Assembly (NCBI GenBank): GCA_963969395.1
Contig: OZ017796.1
Coordinates: 3,288,501-3,352,500, forward strand
Length of the DNA stretch: 64,000 nt
Reading direction: 5' to 3'
Source: Pseudoscleropodium purum
Lineage: Eukaryota > Streptophyta > Bryopsida > Hypnales > Brachytheciaceae
A program made the translations under genes and the position numbers. Of this stretch, positions 33,671 through 46,478 are shown in pieces. The notes beneath the pieces were generated by a model, which saw only the letters and a program-made list of their open reading frames with translations, did no database searches and had not been told where the DNA came from. Within the stretch, counting starts at the first letter, position 1; every line of letters begins with the position of its first letter.

Positions 33671-36600
33671 CTTCTGGGTTTTTTTTTACTCGAAGAGCAG
33701 CTACAACATGAACTCCTGTAAAGGTATTGAACCTAGGTTTTGCATGGAATCCAAACAGTTCCCCTCACAGCAAATGTGGAACATCTAGTGTAAATTAACC
33801 ATTCCACTATCCTACGATACCTGGTCAACATGCTGTTTGAATGCAATGGACCAATAAACTTGGAGTTCTAGCTCCTATTTTTTGTCAAATTGTGTACTGT
33901 TTCTTATATTTAGGATGAAAGGAAGACCAAGTGGATGCCGATGAACCTAAGAAAAAAGTCGTGTTATTTAATCCTCCAGCCGGAGCAAAAATCCTCATAG
34001 AATTTTAAAATTACCAGTAACGCACTTAAAGTTTGGTAGCAATCAAATTCCTGGACCATCATTAATTTGAGGTAGGTTCGGAGTTGCAGACTGCGTTGTT
34101 TTTTGTGTTATTAGAGCTTGATGGTGCTTCACCATTCATGGACTGCTAACAAGGTAGTTTTTTATGTTTTGGAATCCTCGAGCACTTAGGATATGGCTAG
34201 CAAGGATGCAACATGGTTTCTGCTAACGTCCGTCAAGTCTACAGCAAATTATGTATGCAGGTTGGTCAAATCTTCTTGGGCTTTACTGCCTGATCTCCGT
34301 AGTTCCTCTTCCATGTGGGTGTAAGCTAATCTTCACAACGTCGTGCACGGTCAGTTGCCAGTTTCGTATTTCATTTCATTTTTATATTTGTGTGAAGGTT
34401 TTGCACTCCAATTGGGACATGGGTAAGTTACCGTAGTTGCGAATCCCTTTGTACCTTAGTTGCGAGAGTTTCGATGGAGGTTGAGAGCTAGAGCAGCTTC
34501 ATTTGAAGAAAATTTTGACAGATTTGGTCCCTGAGTTCCATTCACTTCCACATACAACTGAATGTGATCATGGATGTGTTGAAACATACAATTGTCAAGA
34601 TTAGAAGCCCTGGGCAACTGCATCTAATTGTGATAGCTACTTGAATGTGGCACTCTAAAATCTTGCACAATTTGAAGATAAGAATCGTTCAACAATGGTT
34701 GCAGATGTCTTTTCGGGTTCATGAAAAAGAAAAAAAATTTGTTCATTGTCATGACAAAAGACCATTTGCAATTGTCATCCAATATTTCATTGTAAATACT
34801 TAATGATGCCTATATATCCTCTCTAAGTTACTTCTTTATGGAATTTTTAGAGTGTAACAAAAACAAAAAAAATATTTTAACTTAGACTTTTTATTAGGAA
34901 GAATCTTTGCCTTGCTCAATGATGTTATGCTAAGCCTTAGAGTAGTTGGAGTTGTTTCCCTTATTTCTCTCTTATGTTGTGATCAATTTTAATACACCTA
35001 TTTTGTTTCTTCAAAAGAAAGCAAGCTCCTAATATCTTGTGAATGCACACCTGACTCTTAAGAAATGAGGCCTAAAGATTTGTAGAGACTAGGCTTTTGT
35101 TCATTTTTATTGTAAGAAAAATATTATCAAAGTTTTAAAATACATAAGTTATTCCTACAATGTCTTGAAATTAGAATTTGATTATCAATCATATTATTTT
35201 CACTTTTTGGAGGCTCTTTAACTTGTGATCTTGATTAGAATGATGAAGCTATTTTCACTGAATGATGAAACTTGTGATCTTGACTAGAATGATGAAGCCC
35301 ATATTATTTACATTTAATATTATTCATTTATCTAAATATAGATATATCATCCTATTTTAAAACCAATTCAAATAATTCCTAAAAAATTTATACATTCAAT
35401 AATAAAGAACATTTAAAAATATTCTAAAATTTTCAAAGATTATTTCCAAAAATTACAACAAATATAATCCATGAATAATCTAAGAATCCACCAAGAATTG
35501 AGTGAGTTTAGTAAGGTAGCTACACCTAGTTGTGACCTATTTGCAAAACTATACCATTTTGATCCTTGCCTAAATGTATAATCTCTATACTTGAAAACAT
35601 TAACTCAATTTGGGATATACTAATTTTTTTCTCTTTGAAAATTCATAGTTTATTTATATGGCATTCAAAAATGCATTCAAAAATATTCTAAAACCCCCTT
35701 TTGAGTACAAACAAGATCCAACAAGCTTTTACCATTGAATATTAATAAGCATGTTGAAACCCTTGTTTAGACTATATTAGGTGTTGTTACCTCATAGGAA
35801 CCATTAGAAAAAAATGAATTTGGGTTGTACTATTGCTCTTACAACTACTCTTTCAATTGTAAATATATGATATGTACAATTTGTGCAAATTTAGGGACCA
35901 TCTGTCATTATGGACAAGTGGTATTTGAAATCCTATTCATTTAGAATAAAGGGGTTCTTTTTCATCTATTGGATTTTGTAGAACTTCATCAATTGAGTTT
36001 GCACATATAGATATTGACGTGGCACATTATGCCACCTCAACACATCAATTCCACAATTATGAATGAAAGTGCACTTTGACTAGATATTGGCACTTCAAAC
36101 TATATCAGACTATCAATTCATGGCCATTGGTTTGCAAATGCAGTGACATAATTGCAATGCAACTAGTGGTGCTTCAAACTTCCATAATGTAGTAGATTGT
36201 GGGCATGTCTTTCAAAAATACGTGGTTGACATTGTTGAATTTTTTTTTGTACTTGAAGTTAACCTATGTTATTGTTAAAAATAATTTTGAGAAATAATTT
36301 CTAAACGCATGATGTTGTTCTTGTTGTTTGTTGTGTAAAGACCATTGTACTCACATATCTATTGAAATTGAACTGTTTGTGATGATAATATAATCATTGA
36401 TGTAAACTAAACTTAGTTATATATATGAGCTTAGTTGAGTGACTTGCAATCCTTCTTAGTCATTTTACAGTCATTGGTTACTAATATTATTATACAACAA
36501 CTATTACAACAATGACTCACTTAAGATTGAAGATTCATATAGAAATGATACAATTGTTATATAGTCAATTGTACAATTTAATGTACAAACTATTTATAAA

Positions 36601-37375
36601 AAAAATATGAATCTTGTATTTATTATTGGCAACATTGGCACTACAACATATTGTGCACATTCAACCACAACAAAGTAGGTCTTGAATGCCCACCTATTGC
36701 AAAAATTAATTCAATTCTCTCTAATAGCATCCCTTCTATTCACCCTCTCTAATACTAATGTTTATATGTTACATACTACATCAACAAGGAAATCTACTTT
36801 AAACAAAAACTCTAACTTATATGTTCCACAACTATTTTACCCTAATCAAAGCCAAACCCTCACACTTCTTCAATTGTCTTTTGTCAAAGATGCATTTCCT
36901 TTAATTCTCACTTTTTTGTTTTTCCTCTATATATTGACAAAATGAATAAAGTTGGACACTTAATGCAACCTAAGGAGGTATAATATTCAAGGTTTAATAA
37001 ATGATTTATAAGTCTCCATCACTAAATATTGTTAGCTTCCTAATAAGCATAGAGTCATTGTAACTAAAAAAGAAACTATCTAAGATAGGTACACCTAAAT
37101 GTGCCATCCACACTTTGTGTACATCTCAAAGTTAATTCTGTACCTATGTGAAAGACATGCTTTTAAAACCAAACTTTGCTCCTTAACAACTTTTGCATAC
37201 AATATCCAAATGCCATGTTCTTTGGTGTGTTAGAACCTCCTTTCACTTGCTAATAAAAACATATGAAAATCTGACCAGTCTAAGAATAGAAAATAGGCTC
37301 AGTAACAAAAAGTGGCGGTTTGGGGATACCTACCTTACAAGACATAACAAAACAAAGGAAGTGAGAAAGCACAAT
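33671..37375. other. Intergenic DNA, no gene seen
   Basis: The first few hundred bases are probably the 3' untranslated region of the SINA-like gene. The remainder is AT-rich with only short frames. A plus-strand frame at 36,682-36,945 is hydrophobic but not recognisable and probably meaningless. Confidence 0.6.
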
Positions 37376-40300
37376 CTTTGAAGGATGGGAAGTGTAATCT
37401 TTATTTAGCAGTTTTTGAGTACACAATAAATTGCAAAGTTCTTCATTATTGCAAAGTGATCATTGCCTTATTGATGAAGACACCAAAAATCCCAAACTCA
37501 GTCTACGAACCAGAACGTAAGTTATATATGGAAGGGGAGCCACCAGTGACATGTTTGTGATCAGGGACACGGTAGCGAGGAATTGTTGGGGATGGACGTG
37601 GAAAAGGAAGTGAAATCCAACGAGCACGCGGCTTGCAAATTCACCGCCTCGGGAGGGCCGTCAACGAATTTGCCCGAGAGTGCAAAAGTGGCGATCACGC
37701 GGTAAGTCGCTTCCGTGTAGTGGACGTCGTCCCAGAAGAGAGTGTGCTCCGGATCAGGGCAAACCGTCGCTAATGGACCACACCGCACAAGTGGGTTGTG
37801 GTTGTAAGTTCCACCCCCTCCACAGCACGCGCGGAATCCATTCACATTGATTCCTGCATCGATCACCAAGACAAGTTGAGCATGATTGATTAATTGATGC
37901 TTAAAAATGTTTATTCAGGGTATGACAAGCTATTTCGGTAGCACATCAAATCAATGAACGGTACAGCTAGCTAGTGCGATGGAGTTGTTTACTCACCGTA
38001 AGTGGTCTGGTTTTGAATGATTTCGTAAGTGGCCGCATACCAGTCGAAGTAGAGAATGACGGTATCTGGCCATGCCAGACGATAAGCGTCCACCGCGGCC
38101 TTGAGCTTGACGTTGTAGCTCTGGAACACAGCGTTGTATGCAGACAAGCAGCCGAAAGCATCCTTGGGACCACTGTAGCTTGTGAGGTAGCTGGGGGTGC
38201 ACCCTGCTGGTGGCTGATTGAAAATGTAGAAAAATTTCGCACCTCCAGTGTGAAGTCTCTGCTCGTGAAGTTCGTCAAGGCAGATCAACTAGTATTAGAG
38301 AATGCCCATATTTGTGCAAAATTATTCCCAGAGGCATTCTCACTTTGTTTCATTGTAGTCTAGGAAGCAAAATGTTCTCTGTTAAGGGCTTGGACAACAA
38401 CTTCCAACATTAAAGAATGCACATGGCATGTTCGGTCCAATGAGAAGAACCTATGTACAACGATTGAAGTTGCTTCTGTGAAGACAACTATTGTAGATCC
38501 CCGTGAGCATTGATTGTGGAGAGAAAGATTAGGTAGTACGTTTCACCTCTAAGCTCTGTTTTGTGGCGTTCAGCACTTGGTCGCTAAGGGAATTCGATGC
38601 CGCGGGAGTGAGACCGCCAACGAAAGCATAAGAGAAGTCATTTCCACCAATCTCCGGAATGAGATGAAGTGCGGTGCTCACATTGACACTTCCTGCAGTA
38701 AGTGGTCGTGGCACACAGCGATTCACTCCTTGTCGGTAGCTCGAAAAAAGCATAAAATCTGAACGGAACGAATCTCTAACATAACATAACATCACTTTCT
38801 TTAGAGGCCATCAACGGCTCTCGAGAATTCGAATCTATCAAATGTTTAGCTAAACTATCATCCTATCGATCCTTTTATAACTTAGCAATTAAAGAACTAA
38901 CCAATACAATAAGTCTAGACCTGTATAGCAAGAAGTCAAAAAGAGCTGTATAGCCTAGGAGAATGCTTACAAAATTCAAGTTACCCAAGTTCAAGTCTAA
39001 ATGCAATGCTGATTTCAATTCTCAATGTAAACATAGCATTCTTACATTTCGTAAAGAATGTTCTGAACGATTCTTTTTCAAACGTACTCAAAGGAATTCA
39101 TTTCTTCGAGGATGAAGTGAGTAGTCAGCAAAATTATGCAGACTCATGCTGTTGCGAAGACGAATTACTTACAAGATTGAAAGTGCGAAAGAAAAGTTCG
39201 TACCGGTGAATCTGGCTTTGAAAGCGAAATATTTGTCGACTTCTCGCCTCAGGTGAAAAAAGGGAACGGGCAGGGGCGAGAATCTTACGGTGGCACCAGA
39301 GTATGCAAAATTGACGCCACTGCTGTACGCCGAATCAGGGAAGAGTCTCGAATTTGGCGCCAGGAACGGGATTCCAAAAGCTTGAGCTGCATCAGGCAAA
39401 TACCAGGGAAATCATGTTAGCTTGGTGCCAGTGCATCTCGATTCCAGACTCTGGACTAGTGTGAATTTCGTGAACGTTACTTAACCCACATTCCTAGGCT
39501 AGACAAGGACCCAAGCTGCTTGTGTCAAATTTGAGGCAGCAAGAGATTACTAATTCCAACCCGAGCCAGCGAAGCACGGTACCTGTGTAATCAACAATGA
39601 GTCGGCCATCACAGAATCTTGTCCTCTCGCAGGGGCGATCAGGGAAACGGTAAGAGTTTCCATAAAGGGCCGCTGTGAGAAGGGTGAAGAGCGCGTTCTC
39701 GGCTTGGGCATTGCCGGTATCGGTGAGAGAATCTCCGAATGCAAAGATATACTTGGGACAGACAAATGCATGTGCACCTGATCCGAGAACTAGAAACGTG
39801 ATCACCGCAAGGAGGATGCACACCTCCATTGCAAGTGTCGAATTGGACGTAGCTAGGTCGAGCTGAAGATGGCGACAGTCCCGTCTTTCCACTCAGTCAT
39901 GCATGCACAGACAGGCTTCCTTTCCCTTGCCACACTGAGCTTAAATCGGTGTCTGACTAGTTAGGGACATGAATGGCCTGAAACTAACTAGTCGCATGCA
40001 TCTAAGTTGGAGATGCTTGGTGGGTCTTCTTCAGAGTGGGAGACAGTCAATTTCTTGAACTGGTACACTACAAGAATGGCGTACACGTCTACAAGAATTC
40101 ACCGAGCACTAAAGCGACAACATGTTAAAAGTAGCGCGGAGACGCCAAAAGAAGCATGTAGTGAAGATGTGATCATGCATCATGTAATGAAAAATAATGT
40201 ACCAAACATGGTGAGCTTGATTGCGTGATCAAGAATTCCCGACACTTAATTGTCCCTTGCTTCTGAGATTGAAGCGATGAACATGTGGACGTTCACCAAA

Positions 40301-41275
40301 CGTGGTGAGCTTGGTTGCATGATCCAAAATTCCTTACACTTGTCCCTGCTAGTGAAAAGCGAAGCTTGCCTTTGATTCCATAGGTAGTTCACAAACACCA
40401 GTTTCATCCTAGTGTTCGAAGTGGGAAACGAAACGAAAATTATTCAAACCTTGTCAACTGTCAGGTGCGTGTGTGCTGTCTCTTCGATGCCTCAAATATA
40501 CATTTCACGTGCTCCTTGGCTGCGAGTCGGACTTGATTGGCAGTTTGGCTCATGCATGAGTGTGTGCTCCAAACTGCTTCAACGATATTATTGAAAGGGA
40601 GACGACTGTGGATTAGTGTGGAAATGAATATTTTGTTCAGACTCAGCAGTCGTCGCAGTAATGGAGTGCTACATTGGATTGCAACCTGCCATTGTCCTGT
40701 GGGCCTCTATGAGACGCTTTAATGTCAGAATCTTAAAACCCACCCGTGTACCAGCATCCCTTTCTTTCATTACTAGTTCCTCCAAAAATTTGGTTGAGGT
40801 TGGCGAACAGATTTCAGCTGTGGAATAGAAGTCAAACACATACCGACAGTTGGTAAAGTAATTGGCAACTAGTTGCATAAGATGGACGTGGTTTCATAAA
40901 AAGCAGAACTGCCTATGTTTATGACACTCAGATAATTTCACTCCAAGGGTAGATTAATCTCACTTGAGTTTCATAAATTTTAGTCTGTTTCAGTAAGCAA
41001 AAGTATTTACTGATAGGCCGACTTTTCAGCTCATAAAATTTATTACTTCTTTTTTGTCCCAGTCACCCATTTCAATGATCATTTGAAGAGATATTTTTTT
41101 GGTAAGATTTCTGATTTGTATCGACCATTTCGACCATTATGAATACAATTGCAGATGTGACTGTGCGTTGGTGTCAGGTGACATTTTTCTATCAATAATT
41201 TAGAGTTGGGCAACTCTACTGATGACCAAATGCCTCCAAAGATTATTTAGACAATGATTTTAACTAGAATAGGAA
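37376..41275. repeat. Segmental duplication, copy A
   Basis: This block, containing a GDSL esterase gene plus about 180 bases of 3' flank and 1.4 kb of 5' flank, is repeated at 46,479-50,885. Exons and parts of introns are near-identical and the flanks are more diverged with small indels. Both copies have the same orientation, with about 9.1-9.7 kb between equivalent points. Confidence 0.88.
37561..39829 (-). CDS. GDSL esterase/lipase, copy A (secreted)
   Basis: A serine hydrolase of the SGNH/GDSL family, nearest in layout to the ENOD8 / alpha-fucosidase-like plant group. It hydrolyses an ester of unknown identity, probably in the cell wall or vacuole. Five exons: 39,829-39,583, 39,386-39,204, 38,692-38,547, 38,258-37,997 and 37,853-37,561. 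All have GT-AG borders and together give 376 residues, as usual for the family. A signal peptide is clear (MEVCILLAVITFLVLGSGAHA). Family blocks: FGDSLTDTGNA with the catalytic Ser; GVNFAYSGAT; EIGGND; and WDDVHYTEATY with the catalytic Asp and His. ACCGGGG precedes the last block. The exon 4 start was chosen at gagcag|AGA because it gives the ENOD8 spacing between GGND and the next block; an acceptor 30 bases earlier would add ten residues. The ATG at 39,829 begins the signal peptide. Confidence 0.92.
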
Positions 41276-44200
41276 TGGAGTTCATGTTACCGATGTGTCC
41301 CTAAAGCAGCAGTTGTCCCTACTATTGAACTCTAAACTCTAAACTGTCAATCTGCAACCATCGAGACGTGCACTCTTGATTCTACATGATATCAAATTTC
41401 AGAAATGTGTCTAAACCCAATTTTCGTGAAGTCAAGTTTGTGGGGCCATTTTTTGAACTCGGAGAGTGATATATATTTGAGATCTTTGAACAATAGAATT
41501 TGTCATTTCAAGAGTAGTTTTGAAAAACCATACTGAACAAATGCTAAAAATCAAGCTGTTAATTGTAGTTATGTCTGCCCATACAAAAAATCTATAATTT
41601 TTGTTTGTCATATTCGGTAAGATCTTTCACTCAATCGACCATAATATAATGTTTTGTAATAAAACTTTTTTCAATCCTTACTGTCATTTTTACAATGCTA
41701 TTTACTACTAAAATCATGTCACAATGTGTTGACACATTTGGATTTACTTTGTAATTCTCAAAAATAATGGTTCTCAACTTGCTATAGCTATTGATAATAA
41801 TACATGCCTCATTTATGTTTGGTCTTGAATCTTTTGGACTTCTTTGTCACGACACTATTTGTTCCACTCTTCACTTTTGCGTGCCCTAGCTGAACAAATT
41901 TTCAGCAAGCAACCAGACCCATGTCTTAGTTCAAGGAGATTTATGATTCTCCCTTGGGCTGCCTGCCAAGCAAGCAAATGTAGGGTTAACACCTCGTTGT
42001 CTCACGTCCATTCAACTTCAAAACGTTTGAACCACAGGCACCATTCCTTAACCTTGACAGGACAAAGTCTATCATGGAGGATGAATAGATCCTTTCTTTA
42101 TTTCTTAATGGCCCCTAAAAATCATTCATGGAGCACTGTGAATCCTTAGCAGCGTTCCAGCAATAATCACTCCCAATGTGTAGAGAGAAAATACAAGAAT
42201 TGGATCAATGAAAATCGGACATGTTCGTAGGAGAGTCTGGTGCTTGATCGTGACAATGGGAGAATTCGTCGGTGCCTTCCAATTGTTCTAGTATGAGCAG
42301 CTCTATCTTCAATTCTATCCAACAGGACTCGCACTTGAGCATACTCGATCAGGGGCTTTACACCCACCGGAATCACGGATGAAGCAGTTATCAGTCAATT
42401 CCAACTCCAGTTGCAATTCCAATTGCAATCGCAGTTTGGGAGTAGTGGCCCCAAATGGAATTGCAACTTTGCAAGGGTTAGAGTCGATGCATTGCATGAT
42501 TGCGAAGACACGTTGTGAATGTTGAGTTCGAACTGCTCAGTTATGCAAGTTGGACTGATTGAACAAGTCCAAGTCGGAAAATCGAAAACTTCATTACTGG
42601 TCCACTACAGTGCAACTGGGGACGGTGGAGTCACCTCCCGGGACTCAACGAGCTGTCCTTCTGCCGCTCTGTTTTTAGAAAGTTCTCCTAGCAGTCCTTG
42701 TGCTTATCTTTGAGGAAGTTAAGGTTTGCGAAGTGGGGTGGTAGTGAATCTTCTCCAACTGTTAGCGTCTGCGCATTGTTGTCGTTGTTTTGACGACTCG
42801 CTCTCTCACCATTTTCAAAATTCCCAACACTAAGTTCCATGCATTCAGTGGCTAATTCCAACAGTTGCGCTCCGTGAGTTTTGCGACTACTTGTTGGTGA
42901 GGAGCTTTTCAAACTACTTCAGGGTGTTGAAAGGATGGCAGGATTGAATCCCGCAGGAACTGTCGAAAAGCTCTAAATCCGATTGCTTGGTTGGTTGTGC
43001 ACATAGACTCTTCGCCTTTGCCTCGGCGGAAGAGGAGATCACGAAGTAGTAGCGGAGAATTGAAGGTCGAACTTGTCGCCGGATGAGAGGAGAATGACAC
43101 GGCCAGAGATGGGGACACCTGCGGTGGAGATGAAGTATTCGCTTCTCACCACTTCAGTGCCTGCATCATCTTGTTCGGAGTTCTGCTCAGTAAGAGCAGC
43201 GTTTTGTTTTGGAACAGTACCTGCCACAAGCCTTCACAGCACTGGCGCAATTCTGAAGGGAAGGAATCTGACAGGCTCGAAGAGTTCAAAATTTATTCAC
43301 ATGGTACCAAAACAGCCTTCACAGCATTGGCTTTTAAATCGAAGAGTTCAACATTTTGAGAGTACGATTTCCAGCATGATTGAGTTCGTTAAACCATAAA
43401 TCACGTTGAGGACGTTCTATAGCCGATGAATGTGTAAGAATCTCTCCTTGTAGGATAAAAGTGCAACTATTCATCCTTCAAGTTTTGTGTGAAAAGGAAG
43501 ATCATTTAAAGTAATTTGACTTCTAATGAGTGCTTATGCATTTTTTTAAAGCCAATAATTCACATGGTACCAAAACAGATGGTTTTCAAAGTGTGTAGCT
43601 TGTTTTTTAAGGGTTAAACATTGGTCAAACATTACCCCTTATAAAAAAAGTTGCTCACTAAGTAGAATTGTCTATTTTTTGTGGTTTGTCATTATTTACA
43701 ATAGCATGTATTATAAGATGCATACCATAGTACCTAGCACTATAAAATCATAATTACACTTATTTGGTACAATGGTTTGTCCATTACTTAAAATCATAGG
43801 ACTCATTCACCTTCAAGAGTTCCAAGGTATGAGTCATTGACCCTTCTACTTAGACTTCACCCTTGCCTTGAGGTTAGTGACCTTACACCATGGGATATGC
43901 CCTTATGTAGATGCATCCCACTATACGAGACTAAGCTTGAGTTATGGATGGCCCATTTCAAAGTACACTAGAACAAGTTGAGCTATGACAGAGTATCATG
44001 TAGTGAAGGTCCATCAAAGCACATATCACTACATATACTTCAAGAAGCTCTAAAAGGATTCATATTAGAGACCCTTTTGCAATGAAGTTACACATGTGGT
44101 ACAATGGAACTTAGTTTTGATAAACAACACTAAAGTAATATTGATTATTGGATCCAAGCATGGCTCATATACAAATGTTATGAATGCAAATGTTTCTCCC

Positions 44201-45300
44201 TAATGTAATAAACCTCTTTAATGTGATGTGTCCAATCTTGAGGAAACTCAACAAAGGAGCTTAGAGGTAACTATCTACAAATCTAAAGCCACATTCATAA
44301 GGAATAGTCCTAGTTGTTTTAAGACAAATGAATTATATATTATGAAGTCGATGACAAGTGAATGTACACTTGAGGACCTTCAATGCCAATGGCCTCATGG
44401 AATTCTTAGTTGTAAATTTTTCAAACTTTTGGCCTACATAGCTTCATGTTATAGGGGGTTGAACACATACTACTAGTGAAGATCCTATGTAGTGCATCCT
44501 CTAAGAAGGTTCTAAGTTTGAATGACCAAAGAGCTAAGTTTTGACTTCCTTGTAGTTTCGAACTTTCAAGGATCTTTCTATCATGCAAGTTGACTCCATG
44601 ATGTGTAGTTTTAAACTTTCAATGATCTCTCTATCACTCAAGATTGATTCTGTAATGCTTGAGTCTAACTTCTATACTTGAAGAATCAGAAGGTAGATGA
44701 TTCTTTTTTGTCACTTAGATACCATGTACACAACAATGTAGTTTAGTATTAGAAGAGATGACTCAATTTCAACTAGCATTGCATTTTCACAACTTAGGTT
44801 GATGCATTTTCGATCAATTGTGTTGTAGGTGACATCTGACATACACAAGAGCAACATAATGTCCTAAAGGTGTACATTGAAAGCATAAAATGACCACAAC
44901 ATGTACATTGAAAGCCACAACAATTACCTACATTAGTTTTGTAACGAACCTATGGTTGGAAATTAGTTTGCCTTCAAATGGAAAATGGGATAAAAGAATC
45001 TTTACGAAAAAAATTTAGGATAATTTTGTTTTTGAGGGAAAAATTGTCAAAAATTGTGTGGGGAAATTTATTCTTCTTAAATTTATTTTTATTTGTGGGG
45101 AAATTTTTTCTTCAACCTCCCCATGCCACAAATAGGCTAAATTGCTTAAGTGGTTGGAAATAGGTCATCATCCTGATACAATAACAGTAAGTGAAGTGCA
45201 TAACAACATTGAGAGAGAGCCACTTCCATACTTGAATTAGGCTAACAAGTAATCTAATAGTCCAATCTCAGAATTTGATGATGTAATCCTGATAAGCAAG
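41276..45300. other. Intergenic DNA with a possible gene remnant
   Basis: Most of this shows no gene. Between about 42,500 and 43,400 the composition is gene-like and several overlapping minus-strand frames (43,227-43,039, 43,118-42,909, 42,912-42,688) could be exons or a broken gene. One reads SEYFISTAGVPISGRVILLS. I recognise no family and find no consistent splicing. A repetitive caattgcaattcc-type stretch is at 42,400-42,430. Confidence 0.35.
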
Positions 45301-45308
45301 AATCATGG

Positions 45309-45960
45309 ATGAATGATTGGTTTTCATCCTACAGATTGCAGATGAATATCTCAACATATCTTGGAGACACATATGGAAGGCGATCTACTTTACGATACTT
45401 GATGAGCATAGGGACATCACTGACATCCTGGAAAAGTGAGCTACAGAACGAAGTGGCACAATCCAGCTCAGAAGCAGAATACAGAGCCGTAGCAGAAACC
45501 ACCAAGGAAGCCATGTGGATAAGAAACCTGCTTGAGGAATGAGGAGATTCAATTTCCTATCAAGCACCCTATCCACTCTAACTTATTCTGCGACAACCAG
45601 CTAGAGCTGCATTAAGATGGTCAAAAACCCGGTTTCTCAAAGTCGCACAAAACACATAGAGAAGGACTGCCACCACATTCGAGATCATGTGAGAAAGGGA
45701 CGAATATGCTTGGAGTGAGTTCGTTCACAGCAGCAGAAAGCAACCATTCTTACGAAGCCACTAAATAAGGCAGATCAGTTTCTCGAACTAATTATGAAAC
45801 CGGCTGCAGTTAACGACATCAAAGGAATTCGAAGCGACCCAGGAGAATTCAGACCAACATGGAAGCTAAACCAGTTCGCATCCTTCGGACTTCAGACGAA
45901 TTCCGAGCCAGTGGCCGGTACTTCAGTTAGGTTCGGATTATCGGACTGAGGGGGAGAGTA
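45309..45960 (+). pseudogene. Ty1/copia RNase H fragment and polypurine tract
   Basis: The end of a copia polyprotein. TSWKSELQNEVAQSSSEAEY and TTKEAMWIRNLLEE are the typical copia RNase H motif. They are followed in other frames by traces of CDNQ, THIEKDCHHIRDHV-like and TKPLNKADQF segments up to about 45,830. The sequence then reaches ggactgagggggagagtag near 45,950, a polypurine tract of the kind that precedes a copia 3' LTR. Stops and frameshifts are present. No upstream reverse transcriptase is seen, so this is a truncated copy. Confidence 0.75.
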
Positions 45961-46190
45961 GGCAATAAAATCCTCTACATCCACACATACGGACAACATC
46001 ATTCTACAGTAGATCAAAGTTAGTTGCCTGCAATCATGCTAACAGTAATTAATTAGTTGCTGGTTCTTTATTCTTACCAATAGGATCATGCATATATAAG
46101 TTTGTCAAGAGATAATGAAACCTCACCTGTTTAGTAGCATCGTTTGTCATTTCGCAACAGCTTTCATAAGCCTACTCCCTAAATTTGTGT
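45961..46190 (+). repeat. Possible copia 3' LTR remnant
   Basis: This follows the polypurine tract directly. A plus-strand TATA-like catatataag lies near 46,090, as expected inside an LTR. There is no second LTR in the window to fix the boundaries. It abuts the second GDSL duplication block. Confidence 0.35.
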
Positions 46191-46478
46191 ACGCAATGCG
46201 TTTTCAAACTTTGAAATTCAACAGAAATTTCAGAAGTTTTTTTTGTTTGCTCGAGTGTCTCAGTGCAAAGGCCTGAATGTCTAATTTTACATCCAGTTTG
46301 CTCTTCGCTGGAAATCCATTTTTTGCTGTGATTTCTGTTTGGTGGTTCGTAAATGGTGGAAGCATTTCGAGCCCTCACCTCTTGCTGCCCAAATTGCTGT
46401 GCGTAACAAATCATAAAACAGACAAGCTTCAACTCAGTACAGACGGCAATCCACTTGCGAACATCATGCAGAGTATCT

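Noticed and set aside
38259..38288. Earlier exon 4 acceptor (tactag) in GDSL copy A
   Set aside because: It would add ten residues not found in the family spacing, and the same site is GG instead of AG in copy B. The inner gagcag acceptor is present in both and gives the ENOD8-type spacing.
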